A stretch of DNA of 64,000 bases from Cristatella mucedo (Eukaryota; Bryozoa; Phylactolaemata; Cristatellidae), in contig WPIO01000024.1 of assembly GCA_009760855.2 (NCBI GenBank), positions 4,362,501 to 4,426,500 of the forward strand, in the 5' to 3' direction. Shown here piece by piece: positions 33,861-46,770 of this stretch. Each line of letters opens with the position of its first letter. The stretch's first letter is position 1. The position numbers were made by a program, and so were the translations under genes. The notes below the pieces were generated by a model that saw only the letters and a list, made by a program, of their open reading frames with translations, was not told the DNA's origin and did no database searches.

Positions 33861-36213
33861 CTAACCACTGTGTCATTGGCACTGCACTGTAGTGATTCAG
33901 GTCATATTTTAGTCATAGACTCAATAACATTGATGTGAACGGACTAAGGTAATTCGAGGAACTACATAAATATTGGGTGCATCCAGGCTCAGTGATTAGT
34001 CCACCACCGTTCCCAGTTTATGAAATCCTGCTTACCAATGTGGTCGGCAAGCACATCATCGTTTTTCGCATATACACAGTTGCAACTCATTTTTGCGTTC
34101 GCTTCGATTCTTTTCAGCCATTAAGCAGGTGCATTTCTGAAGAAACCCTTGGTGCAAGACCTGATGCCATCCTCACAAGGATGGCTGCATTGAACAATGG
34201 CTAAACCAACTTTATATTATTTTCCAAACCGAGAGTAATTCAGAAGCTGGCCAACCTTTACTCTAAATATCGGCTCCACCCGCTTGCATGTCTCCCGTTG
34301 AGTCTCCAGGTTATCTACGTATGTAATTCCACAGCGATCTTTCTTTGGATGACGAGATCAGCTCCACAGTCAAGTCCTCTTTCAGTAAGCTACATAATAC
34401 AGCTAAAATGCTGTCTTGCCTCTACTCACATACTACATGGAAACTGATCCACGCATATGGGACATCCATCCACTACACTGACATCTTAAAAAGCATGGCT
34501 TGCTGGTCTAAGGGCACGTGCAATGCGGATCTTAGAGTTGGTGCAGAACTGTGCAGCTGAGCTTGTTTGTATTGATAGTGAACACATCACACTTTACTTG
34601 ATCCCAATCAAACAGCCTGTTTACTTCAAGTGCTGTTTCCTACTTGTAGGTCCCCTCATTCTCACTCCTGCCGACCTATAAGCACTAATCAACAATGATG
34701 CCGAGAATCGCTCAACCTGCTGTTCAGAATCCTTTCGCTTAGATATACCTCGTAGGATTGTCAGAACCTTTGGAAATCGAGACCGCAGTTTGCATAATTT
34801 CAAATCCGAAACTAACCTCCGAAGCTCGTACCAGCGTCCCCTGACAAGACGACATTTAGAATGAAGCTTAAAACACACCTGCTGATTACAGCATCTAGTG
34901 GGTCTTTGTAATTTGAATTTCGTGTCCATATGAGTGCTTACTCTGTGAATGCTGCCTGTGAGACACACCATATGTCAGAGGGCTGTTCGGTTTATGCTTG
35001 TCCATCAACATCAATACTCTAGAGTCACACAATGAGATATGACTTGGACCATTGCAATGGAGTGAGAGTAATTCCTCAGGCGATATATGAGGTTTTCAAA
35101 TAAGATTTGGTGATCGATATTATCAAAAGCTGCCGAAAGATCATTCAAACCAAGCAGAGATACTCTACCTAAGTCTGAATTCCTAAGTATGCCGTTGTAT
35201 ACCAGAAGCAATGCTGAAAATATGGAGTAACTAGCTCTAAAACCATATTGGAGGTTGCTATGAGTTTAAATATATGTGTGCTGCTAGTTAGCAACGACTT
35301 GTTCCAGGGTTATTTATAGCAAGGGTAAAAGGGAGACTGGGCAGAAGTTGCTCAAGTTGTCTTGGTCTAGTGGTGATTCCGAGAGTAGTAGCCTGGCTAC
35401 AGCCTTTTGAGAGGTGCTGGAACCTGACCTGAACCTAATTACATATTTAGTATGTCAGTTATGGGTGGCAGCTGCAGTAGAATGCATTTTAGTCGCAGAA
35501 CGCTAAGGATAGGGTCAAAAGAATGAGCTGTCATTTTTTATTGGGATTTTAAATTCAAGATGACGTGATTAGTGACCTCCTGAAAGGTAGAAATTAAAAT
35601 GGTGTGAGAAATTCAGACATTATTTCTGGCACGCTGCCATCGTGGTCACAGACTCTCTGATCTTGTCTATATTTTGATAAAGAAGCTATTGAAGCAATTA
35701 GTTAGAGGATCTCTGGGATCACTAGTTAAGGAGCTAACCTGGAAGCCGTTGAGGCGATGGTTGATCATCGACGTCAGCATTTTTCTATTGTGTGTAAGTG
35801 ACTCAACTATGTTTTTGTAGAAGCTAGACTTTGCCTTTGCTATAATCGATTGGTACGGTCTAAAGTTGTCTTCCTTTGCCTTTTGACGGACATTAACTTA
35901 ACTTGAGTATGCTTTTCCAAGGTGAAGCTTAGTAGTGCTAGCTAGTTTGCAGTCCTTGTTAAACTATTGATCCCCAGGGGAGGGCACACAGTGTACGTAG
36001 GCAGAGGTGCAAACTTGCCAAGCACATCGCCTACTGTCAAGGCGAAGCAATATACAAACGATGGCAGGTCGGAAGGCGAACTGATCAGCAGAGGCAAAAC
36101 AGATATCTTCGCACGGACAGCATCGATTTCCAGTGTCTTGAGATTTTGCGATTCACATGAGGTTTTAGAGGAGCGTCTGGATGTGCTTATTTTTATATCA
36201 AATAATGTTAGAT
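33860..36213. mobile_element. Right arm of inverted repeat: rearranged LINE (sense 3' part, antisense 5' part)
   Basis: 33.86-34.99 kb is LINE RT to 3' end on the plus strand. It includes an 'RCISE...RMAALNNG' remnant and LDDEISSTVKSSFSKLHNTA at about 34340. 34.99-36.21 kb is the RT/linker part on the minus strand (LNDLSAAFDNIDHQILFENL). The portion 34430-36213 is the reverse complement of 28883-30640 at high identity, including the sense/antisense junction. Stops are frequent. Confidence 0.7.
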
Positions 36214-36300
36214 TTATATATATATATATATATATATTTATTTATTTATTGATCGATTTATTTATTTTTAATTTTTTTTTATTTGTCTATTTATTTATTT
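36213..36300. repeat. (AT)n plus T-rich low-complexity tract
   Basis: An AT dinucleotide followed by 'tttattta' units, adjoining the inner end of the LINE arm. Confidence 0.8.
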
Positions 36301-36699
36301 ATGGACATTTTACTCTCAGGGTCAATCTGTCTTGCATGCAAATTAGTTTAAAAAATTATTTTGCAGCATGCATCCGATGGATTAATCGTAACTTCTTCAT
36401 AGTTTTATGCACTATTATGGTATTACACTTGCGTTAATAGCTTACTTTGAACTTAATTGCAAGGAAGTCGTACCAAAACTTGAAGCTCTGCTAGTTAAGA
36501 CAGATTTTTTGAGGTTTCTGTTTACTCACTTTATATTGGGTTATTTCCTCCGAAACTGATTTGCTTTTGAAAACTACAGCCTTTGTTCTTCTTAATATGT
36601 CTAAAGTGGACTTAAAGGTTAAATAACTAAAACGGATGTTCCTTTTCCAGAGTCAATGAATTTTCTCTTGAAAAAATTACGATTTAAATAACAAGCCAT

Positions 36700-36850
36700 G
36701 TTTAATTCGTGTTATGATCCTGCCTTCTACTAACTTACCAAGCATTTGATCGTGCTTCCTTTGCAGCAAATGTAAAGTGCTTAGAAAGAGATGTAATTTT
36801 ATAGGATGACGCTTTATCAAATGTATTGATTTAACGATTACCTGCATAGT
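36700..36850 (+). repeat. Solo LINE 3' tail with hairpin
   Basis: 'tgcagcaaatgtaaagtgct' then 'agaaagagatg' then 'gacgctttatcaaatgtatt' is the family 3'-terminal motif, without recognisable upstream LINE sequence. Confidence 0.6.
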
Positions 36851-37115
36851 GCCCAGAAATAGGTTCAGTTGTTGGAGGGCACTGTGGCAATTGATTTGTA
36901 ATATTACCATTATTAGAAATAGGTTTTAACTTATTAAAGCTATGACCTGGAAATTTCTAAGTTCGGCATGGTGACCCATAAGCCTTCGTGACCCAAACAT
37001 TTCTCAGACGTCTTCAAGTGATATTAAGGCCAGTAGTCGATTGGTTTATTTTAACTGCATCTCCGAATAGTTCCTGAATTGTGTACAGCTTTGCTGAACT
37101 AATTACTTTAATGAG

Positions 37116-37274
37116 TCGTTATTCTTGCATCTGCATGTGTGTACAACCAATGCTGCTCATTACGTGTCAAGCGTGCCAACAACACAAAACAGGGGTGTGA
37201 ATACGGCAATAGAACTATCTGCTCCTTTCTACGTGTTCTTGGGGGTTCCAACGCGACAAATCTTCAACCATGCT
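37116..37274 (+). CDS. Cysteine-rich exon of a second ADAM-like gene copy
   Basis: A 159-nt exon opening with 2 nt and closing with 1 nt of split codons, the same phases as exon 2323-2421. The donor is a strong gtgagt; the acceptor (aatgag) is weak. It encodes ACVYNQCCSLRV, then QGCEYGNRTICSF and NLQPC with a split Cys-compatible codon. The unit C-E/P-Y/F-G-N/D-R/K-x-x-C-S parallels CPFGDKLNCS in the exon at 20796, and VYNQCC parallels VFNTCC. It lies 9.6 kb beyond the last exon of the first gene, so it must belong to another copy or to a gene fragment. The next exon was not identified; a possible one is at 37409-37515. Confidence 0.55.
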
Positions 37275-37408
37275 GTGAGTTTTTTCCGGAAAAAAAAAAT
37301 TTTCAAATTCTTGAAAGCTAGCATTGCGAAAGGCCGGAAACAGGTGCTTTTGTGATATGACAACATTATTATTAACAAGACGCTGGTAATACACACTACG
37401 AGAACTCA

Positions 37409-37515
37409 AATTCAAAGAATTTCTTCCAGTCTACACCCAGAAGCCGAAAAGAGCTAATGCTTATTTTTCCACTCGACAACAGAGGTTCTGTGAATCGCAA
37501 CCAAAACAGATTTAT
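37409..37515 (+). CDS. Weak exon candidate downstream of the cysteine-rich exon
   Basis: Acceptor 'gaatttcttccag' and donor gtaagc bound an open stretch reading YTQKPKRANAYFSTRQQ and ending QIYEM. It would be in phase with the preceding exon's split codon but would give Phe rather than the expected Cys of a CC motif, so linkage is doubtful. No domain recognised. Confidence 0.25.
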
Positions 37516-37812
37516 GAGATGGTAAGCAATTTGCTGGTCAATTTTTCTCATTGCTCCACATCAGCTTTAGTTTCATGGCTTGCTGCCTACTTAAAATCCC
37601 AAAAAGCTGCCTTCCAAAAAATATATCCGTGATGCACCAAAGAAAATTTAATCACTTAATACACATTTAAACGGCTTTCCCTTCACGTCGTGCAAGTTTC
37701 ACCGAGCAGCTAATTCTTTATAGCATCTAACTTTCTTTTACTTACCTCCTATACTCTCTTCGAAAGCAAGGGTTACCACACTAAGAATCGCGGTGTTTTG
37801 GGGAAATAGCCA

Positions 37813-37813
37813 A

Positions 37814-37888
<75 letters not shown>
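37813..37888. repeat. (GA)n microsatellite
   Basis: About 75 bp of GA with a single 'gc' interruption, followed by a short 'atgta' pentamer repeat (37887-37905). Confidence 0.95.
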
Positions 37889-38014
37889 TGTAATGTAATG
37901 TAATGTATCTCCGTCAGTAACTCCACAAAGTCATAAAGACCGTGTGGGTGTTACGCAGGAGAGTTTTGTATAGCGCACTCACAGCCTAAGCGGCTTTCGG
38001 TACGCATTCGGTAA

Positions 38015-38018
<4 letters not shown>

Positions 38019-38112
<94 letters not shown>
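38019..38112. repeat. (AT)n microsatellite
   Basis: A nearly pure AT tract of about 90 bp. Confidence 0.95.
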
Positions 38113-38999
38113 CTCTTCAGGTTCTTTAGCGATACCCTTGCAAATTGATTTCTAAAGTCCTGCCAAAGTCCTAGTCCATGTACATTCTTGAAATCAAGAC
38201 AGTAAGCCCGAGTTAAGTGGCTCTTAATAGGGCTTTTTGAGAGTTCTTCATGCTATAACATAAATTATAGTGACAGAACCATTGTCAGTATGATATTTGA
38301 TTAATAAAAATTGATACTAGAGTTGGAATGCCACTTCAGTCGATACTTTTGCAGCTTTTAAGTTAGGTACACAAGCCTCAGGCTCCATAATTTAAATTAT
38401 TGGTTCAAGAAGACAGGTTAATTTGTTTCGTACGATTTCAATCGAGCTTAAGGAACGACGGAGCTGCATGGAATCTGCAGCCGTTTTCTAGCACTATGGT
38501 CAGACACTGAACTATGGCTCATATATGGGCCTACTTTGGGACTGTCGTTGACTGTCAGTTAACTGAGCCTCATCCACATCCTTTTCTTATTGGAATCGTC
38601 ACCGTCGCATCTAGCGTTTAGCTACAAGGCTTTACTAGGTACATCATCGCTAACGCAATAAGGTATAATACGTTTTTTATGTCTCTTATTTCTTGAAAAT
38701 ATTTATAGTTGACCACATTTCTGAGTGTCTACAGTGTACAGCCCACGTAGGTCTTAGTAAGTGCATGTTTCATACTGATAAAGCTGGTGCAGTTTCAGCA
38801 ATGCAAGTGGGATGCAACACTTTATGAGCACGAAAGTCTATACCTTTGGCTATGCACACTAAGTATAACTTGGACTTCTCTGTGGTATTTCACTGGCCTA
38901 TCCGCTGCTTGAATCTGTATGTGCTGTTGTGGTCTGCCTTCAGGGTCTGGACCATGTCTAGCGATCTCTGGCACATGTGACTGGTATTACACCCTGACC

Positions 39000-40065
39000 C
39001 CTAAGTTATTACAGTAAGCTCTGTCCCATCGGTGCAAACCGGTTAAAGTGCTTGAGCCGGCCCACAGCCACCAATTGCCGGCTCATGATAAACTCACGTT
39101 CAGCAACCAGCTGTGGCCGGTTGTGTTTAAACAGCCCTTCAGTAATGCATTACACAATCCACTCAAAATTGGCGCTGCCAAGATATCTCCTGTTGAATCA
39201 GCTCGAAATGTAGGTGTCATATTCCAAAGTGACCTCTCGTTAGACGACCACATCGGCTCCACATTCCAATCTGTCTACTTTCAGCTACATAACATTGCTA
39301 AAATTTGGGCTTGTTTAGATAAGGATACCACGTCTAAGTTGGTCCATGCATGCGTGACATCTTATCTCAACTTCTGCAACTCACTGCTTACTGGCGTACC
39401 AGCATGTGCGATCAGGCGATTGCAGCTGGTGCCAAACTCAGCAGCTAGGCTTGTCTGTCGTGGTCCGCCCAGTTGCCAAATCACACCGCTTCTCGCCGAC
39501 CTGCATTGGCTACCAGTCAAGCAACGGATTGACTTCAAGGTCTTGTCGCTCACTTATAGGTCACTTAATTATTTGGCTCCATCCTATCTCTCAGATATAC
39601 TCCCCCACCAGGCCAAGCGTGGTACCACCTGCTTTTCGGAATCCAGGAGTCTACCGATACCTCCTACAAACCTCAAATCCTTTAGAGACCTTGCATTTAG
39701 TTCGCATGCTCCCAAAGCCTGGAACTATATCCCGACTTACTTCAGAGCATCCCCTGACTTGACCATATTTAAAAAGGACTTAAAAAACACACTTTTTTAG
39801 GACAGCATTTAATGGGTCTCTGGGATTCGTCCTTGATGAGCTTGTGTGTGCTGACACTGTGCATGCTGCCACTAACCACATTTACATGCTGACCCTGTGC
39901 AGGTCACCCCTAACCATAATATTCATGTTGTTTATCAAGCATGTATTACTCGCCATTCAATTGCATTTCCCTTTTTAGGAAATGTAAAGCGCCTAGAAAG
40001 AGATTGAGTTCTCTGAGGGTGCTTTTTCCAGTGAATTATTATTATTATCATTATTAATATTATTA
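39000..40065 (+). mobile_element. CR1/L2-type LINE, best-preserved 3' end, plus strand
   Basis: An open frame at 39048-39800 (250 aa) encodes the C-terminal part of the ORF2 protein: ISPVESARNVGVIFQSDLSL, then HACVTSYLNFCNSLLTGVPA, PLLADLHWLPVKQRIDFKVL and FSSHAPKAWNYIPTYFR, ending KKDLKNTLF. This module follows the reverse-transcriptase palm in CR1/L2-clade LINEs. The RT catalytic motif is upstream and missing, so the copy is 5'-truncated. The 3' UTR (39801-40065) has 'gctgacactgtgcatgctgc', the terminal hairpin (about 39990-40030) and an (ATT)n tail. The single long frame suggests it is the youngest copy here. Confidence 0.85.
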
Positions 40066-41685
40066 ATTCATGGAGAGAGCGCTGAGAGACTAAGGCTTGC
40101 ACCGCTAGAAATAGATTGCTAGAGCTGCTGGTGTAGCTGCCCCAGCTCCAAGCAGTAAGCGTTTAGATGTTCATAGGCATGTGAATTCTAATGCGCTATG
40201 GCCAACAACGATTTGAAAATATAGCATACTATTAAGGACTTGGGTCGTCACTGTATTCTTTCGACTATGCAGATCACTTGCACAGTCATACTGCCAGTAG
40301 CCTACCCTGTAATTACATCAATAATTTATGGATTAAAAAAATCAGCTTGCATGGCTAACGATACAGCTGCTTATCTAGAATTGTGTATTCCTTCTCCAAC
40401 GTGATGCTAGCAGTTAAGTGCTTACTCTACAGCCTCCCTGACCTGCTGATGATTTCAAAGATCCCTTTGCACTGCTTCCTATTAAAGTACATCACATCCC
40501 CTTTATATGCGTATCTAAAACAAATTCATAATTGTTATTGTAAATTATGTCACCATTTTCTTATGGATCTCCATCTGAAATACTTATACCTAAGGCGTTG
40601 CATCCCTGAAGGCATTTGCTTTTAGCTCAATTTAATTGGGCTGTGATCCTAGCCTACTCAAATTCCTGCATCGACATGACTTCAGCTTGAGCACTAAAAA
40701 AGCTTGAAGATATCTCCTGACTGATATTAAGACAGTCACTTAATGTTTGGCATTCAAAAAGAAAAATTGATTTCGAATAAAAATTACTTTAAAACGCATG
40801 TGCTCTTTACAGCATTTGCTAGATTCAGTTGAGTTGCTTAGTGTGCATTAGGCATGCCATTATAGGGTGGTGATAATTTTGGTGATGAATTTTGTAACTG
40901 AGAAACTGACACACTTGTCTTATATCATCATTACGGGACAGAAGAAATGTATGTATACGTAATATTTTTAAGAAATACTTCCTTTTGACGATGTTGAGAT
41001 TTTCTGCAGTAACCGGTTCAGATGGAAATACTCTGGAGATACTAGCTAAATACAGCATTAGATGATGGAATAGGCCACCAAACTTGAACCAGGTAATGAA
41101 TGTAACTGGATATTTCACATCTTTTAACCATATTATTCCATATCTAGTTTGCCTAAATTCGATTACATCAAACAATCGATTTAAGCATAACTCTCGGCAT
41201 GAGCTTCTAGCTAAATGCATCATTTTGTGAAAGTAAAACAATTGCTATCCAACTTTGTTCCTCTGATTAGCCTTTCATTCAGGTACAACTTCTTGGAATT
41301 AAACGTCAGGGCTATGTTTTTATGGCATACAGAAGCTTGATATCACCATCCAGCCGTTGTACCGTTTTTAATTTTTTCAAACAGCTATAATTAATCATTG
41401 AACACCGAATATCCTGGCAACCCGAACAAGAAATAAATCCAGTTCAATGTTTCCTAAAGCTGAAGGTGTTATTTATTCTTTAGATCAGCGACACCTAGCC
41501 AATATACTTCTAATTTTGCCCAGCCCTCTTTCACAACTTTTAAAATTTCATTGGGCCGTGCATATTAACATGTAATGATAACACAATTCTCTGGGCAACG
41601 ATACTTTGATTAATATACACATTTCTATTCCTAGCAGTCGAGTTCTAAAGCAGAAACAATAAAATGAGGAACACTTGATATTGCA
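40066..41685. other. Unassigned stretch with one minus-strand open frame
   Basis: AT-rich. The minus-strand frame 41241-40825 (138 aa, starting MFYFHKMMHLARSSC) is the longest unexplained open frame outside repeats, but it has no recognised motif and AT-rich codon use like the surrounding DNA, so it may be chance. No promoter or splice signals noted. Confidence 0.3.
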
Positions 41686-41687
41686 CT

Positions 41688-41880
41688 TGATATTGCACTT
41701 GATAAAGCGCCCTCAGAGAACTCAATCTCTTTCTAGGCGCTTTACATTTGCTGCAAAGTGATACGCAATAGAATAGTAAGTAAAATCATGCTTGAAAAAC
41801 AAAACAAAATGAATAACATGGTTAGGGGTTACATGCACTGGGTCAGCATGCAACACTACATATACTGCATGTGCCTTAAT
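41688..41880 (-). repeat. LINE 3' UTR and tail, minus strand
   Basis: It contains the family hairpin (aaagcgccc...ggcgcttt, about 41703-41745) and the 'tgaccctgtgcatgt'-like UTR region in antisense. The tail is a triplicated 'cttgatattgca' rather than ATT repeats. Confidence 0.7.
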
Positions 41881-43204
41881 AGGTACTACTAGCCTTACTC
41901 ACTTCTTGTTTGGAAAACGCTTTTCCATCAACCTGTCACGACCAGTTGTAGTTAGGTCAGATTGTGTGTAGTCTGATTATCATTGTTTCCATCCATTCTT
42001 TTAGTTTTGCCACTACAGCCACATGTATTTATGACACTATTGGAATGGTAAGAAACAATTATGGGTTCATCGTTTAGGAATACTTTGTATAAATACATAG
42101 CATTTTCCCATGAGCCAAAGGAAAAACAATCAAAATCATTTTGCTGCCCTTAAAGGCTTGGCTAATATAAAGACAAATTTATTTTGGTGCGGTCATTTAA
42201 TGGATGGATAACAGTAAAATTAAATTATGCTTACAATTAAAATTATTAAGCACACAAATCTGGCAAGCCCAGTGGCCATGCCTTGTTTGCAGACAGATCA
42301 TAATATACATTAGGCAGCATTTTGCATTCATTGTGTTGTATTTGCCTTAACTGGATAAACCAAAATTCGATGCTTATATGGTATCACTGACTGGGTAAGA
42401 GGATATAGCAAATTTAATAGAAGCCAATGTAAAGCAATAGAAAACCTTTAAGCTAGCTCAGTAGCCTGGGAGTAATCCTATAGTCTACTGCCTAGGGACT
42501 GCACAAAATGCTCTCTGTGACGATGCTAAACAAGTTTGAAGTGCCTGTTAATCTTGTTGACTGCCTATGGTAAAGAACAGCAGTCACTCAGTAGCTATTA
42601 ATATTGGGGATGAAAGTACTCAAAAATGCTCCTTATAATTATTTATATATCTAGGTCAACAGCAGGTATCTGTCCTCCTTAATACAGATGTAATATCATC
42701 GGCCAGTAGTAGTAAACACTGTTGACCCACTCGTGTGGTTTCCAGCTTGATCTAGTCTGGTAACACCCTGTGCTAGGCTCATGAAGTCTCTACAGGAATG
42801 TCAAGCCCATCCTAGCTAATGTCGTTTCTAAATTGATATATTAGAGAAAAAATGTATTCAAACTGACGGTAATGATTAATAATGGTTCACTTGAGATGCA
42901 CATGTGAGATCGTGGCAAGAGATCTTCATAACCAATTTGCAAGTTTCCACACCTAATAGCTACACAAAACCTGCACATCTGCAGCTGTTGCATGGTTTCA
43001 AAAATGACCAGTAGTCACACATAGCTTTTCATTATACCAGAACACTTCAAAAAAATGAGAGAAGTTGCATGTTCGCCTTGACAGAGTTGGGTGAGGTATA
43101 TATTTTATATATCAGAAGCTTATGTGCTGCAAGTGCTAAACTGTAGAACTCACTTTCATGATTCTTAGGCAACGATGACAACTCTCCTCTTGCCTACTGT
43201 GTAT
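41881..43204. other. Unassigned AT-rich stretch
   Basis: No coding or RNA signal recognised. Confidence 0.4.
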
Positions 43205-44203
<999 letters not shown>

Positions 44204-44899
44204 AAGCAATGCCATGCTGTAGATGGCTAGCCATAGTTTGCTTCCTCTGGCATATTCGTTTATTATTATGATATTCACCATGCCGATAACTAGGTGAGAC
44301 AGTCCCAGTTCTATAGTGCAGGAATACTTGAGCATAATTGTTTGCATTGCTTATGCTATTTCGTTGAGGATCTTGGTCTGCCTGCCAGACCTCAGGTTTT
44401 ACCACATAGTAGTTGATTTTGTCAGCCTCCATCAAAGCTAGGACACCTGCGGCTAGTGCTGCATCTGGGCCGGCTATGATTACCCAGGTCGGCCCTAATG
44501 CTCCTCAGCAGCCTGCCATGTCTGCAAAAGTTCTTTGACTGGCCATAGTGACAGCCTGCAGCCTGCCAGCTTGGTCGGTATACTACAGGGGTGTCCAACC
44601 TTTTTGCGTTGGGGGGCCACGTTAAAAAAATTTAAAAGGTCCAGGGGCCACATGTAAATTGGTGTAGTTGACCACATCAGAAAATAAGATCGTAATTTAG
44701 TATGACTATTACTATAATACTTAATAAATAAACCGCAATACAAAAGTATTTTAGCAGAAATATAATTAAAAATAATAAAAATTAAAAATGTAATCGTGTG
44801 TCCTGGAAAACAATTTGATAGATATTATGGCCAATCTTTTACTTTTGGATTTTTATTTTAATAACATGAAGGCAGAAACTTATAAAACTTACAAAATTA

Positions 44900-45374
44900 C
44901 ATGACAAGGACTCACATAATATTAATGTCTTCGGATTAATTAAATGCCACAGGTATTCAATGTCTTCTGCACTGCAGGCATCAATGAGATATTTGGCATT
45001 GTTTCTGTTTGCATAAAATGTCGACATCTGCTGCAACAGTGGATGTGGCCATTCTAAGGATTTCTGATAAATGTTCATCTGTGATAACGGATCGAGTCAT
45101 TGTTTTCACATTTTTTAGTCTGGAAAAAACCTGGTCACAGCAATATGTGCTGCCAAAAAGTGCAATATACCTGCGAGCAGTTTTGGCTAGGTTGTGAAAA
45201 GACTCTGATGAAACATACTGCTTGTTAAAGGTACCAAGGTCATGCTGATCATAAGCAGTTTTTAAATTGCTGTCATTATGAATGTCGATTAGTTCGAGTT
45301 GAAATGCATCAGGTGCATCAGAGGGATCGATATTAAATGGATTACTAATCATGTTCATGTCATCCGTATGTTGT
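44900..45374 (-). pseudogene. hAT transposase, C-terminal dimerisation region
   Basis: The minus-strand frame 45358-44981 reads FQLELIDIHNDSNLK, then KTARRYIALFGSTYCCDQVFS and DEHLSEILRMATSTVAADVD. This is the hAT family C-terminal dimerisation block ('A...L..FGSTY-CE--FS-M---K-------L-D-HL---L') as found in GTF2IRD2/ZBED-like hAT transposases. Asp replaces the Glu usual after 'CC/CE'. Separated by stops from the upstream pieces. Confidence 0.8.
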
Positions 45375-45618
45375 TAGAAATCCTGAAACCTCTCTTCGAA
45401 TTTATCAACAAGTTTGCTAACAAGAGTGGAGTACTTCATATGAGCCAGCGTTTCAGGCAATATTGCTGCTAGTGTTATGAAATGTAACAGTTTCTTCTGA
45501 TTTAAATGTATCCGGAAAAGTTTCAGCTTTTGCGCAAACGCGACAACATCATCTTACATTTTATGGACCAGTTGATCCTTACCTAGGAGCTTGACATTAG
45601 GATCTGCAAGATGTTTGG

Positions 45619-46540
45619 TCATGTCCACCAAAAACCCAAGTCATTCAACCACTGCTGGTCATCGAGGAAGCCAATATCTTTTTCCTTTTCTGTCATAAAT
45701 GTTTTTATTTCGTCCCGAAGTGACCACAACCTGGCTAACGTGTATGCCCTTCTTAGCCAACAGACTTTGCAGAAATAAATAACATCACAGTGATCTGGTC
45801 CCAACTCTTCAAGGAAAGCCTGAAATTGTCTGTGGTTTAGCTCACGAGACTTTATCACATTGACTGTTGAAACTACATTTTCCAATACATGTTGCATGCT
45901 CAAGACCTTTGCACATAGCTGTTCTTGGTGGATGATGCAGTGATGACTGACAATTTTGTGAGGTACTAATTTTTTAAGATACAAATTCATTGTGTCTACC
46001 TGTCATTGAAGGGGCTCCGCCTGTGGTTAAACCAATCAATTCAGTTTCAGGAAGATTAAATTCTGTGAGGACCCTCTTGACCTGATCCAAAATATCCCTC
46101 CCCCTTGTAGTGCCTTTCATTGAACATATATCCAACAGTTCTTCAATAATGACAAACTTTCCTGTTACACCGCGTACAAACACCGACAGTTGAGCCGTAT
46201 CGCTATTGTCCGTGCTTCCGTCGAGCTCAAGAGAATAAAATTCGCATTCAGAAAGTCTTTTCGTGAGACTTTCTTCTATGTTGGATTCGAGCTCGTCAAC
46301 TCTTCTCGCAACCGTTTGATGAGAAAAACTGACTTTCTCTACTTCTGACTTCTTTCCTGGACAGACCACACCAGTAAACAGCCTGAGGCATTCCTTAACA
46401 AATTCACCATCAGAAAATGCTTCCCCCTTAGCTATAGCTTCAGGTATTAAAAAACTTACTTTGGTTGAAGCCTCAGACTTGTTGCTGACTGCTGTAAACA
46501 ATGACTGCTGTCCGATGAAGCTCTGTTTCAACGAGTTCAC
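45619..46540 (-). pseudogene. hAT transposase, catalytic core in two overlapping frames
   Basis: Frame 46540-45974 (188 aa) contains KVSFLIPEAIAKGEAFSDGE, then LECEF-type SECEFYSLELDGSTDNSD with the first catalytic Asp, and the second region ETELIGLTTGGAPSMTGRHN. There the usual 'D-A' before SM-G is Thr-Gly-Gly, so a catalytic Asp seems altered. Frame 45990-45619 continues with PHKIVSHHCIIHQEQLCAKVL (CxxH-type motif) and ELNHRQFQAFLEEL. The two frames overlap around 45974-45990, indicating one frameshift. It belongs to the group domesticated as GTF2IRD2 in mammals. Not functional as it stands. Confidence 0.85.
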
Positions 46541-46563
46541 GCGATCAATTCGAAGTTGACAGG

Positions 46564-46770
46564 TCAGGCTGTTATACCTGTCGCCATGCTTTGTTGAAAA
46601 TTTGGCTTAACATTGTACTCCTTTGCAACCGCAATCGTTTCTTGGGATATTAGGCACATTATCCTACCGACGCGTTCCATTACAAAATAGTCTACAGTCC
46701 AAGATGCTTTGAAAAGTCTTCCTTCTTCGTCAATTTTTCGTCTTTTGCTAGCATTAACACTGGCTGCCAT
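46564..46770 (-). pseudogene. hAT transposase N-terminal fragment
   Basis: It starts MAASVNASKRRKIDEEGRLF and continues WTVDYFVMERVGRIMCLIS, the N-terminus of GTF2IRD2/ZBED-like hAT proteins ('W...YFF....K..CLIC'). The Cys and Phe of the zinc-binding motif are partly replaced. It is followed by a break before 46540. It would be the natural translation start of the element. Confidence 0.75.

Noticed and set aside
34621-34971. 116-aa minus-strand frame (and its partner at 30328-30567) as a host protein
   Set aside because: The opposite strand carries the LINE 3' end there; both frames are shadows within the inverted LINE repeat.
40825-41241. 138-aa minus-strand frame as a gene
   Set aside because: No recognisable motif and no supporting signals; listed only as part of the unassigned stretch.
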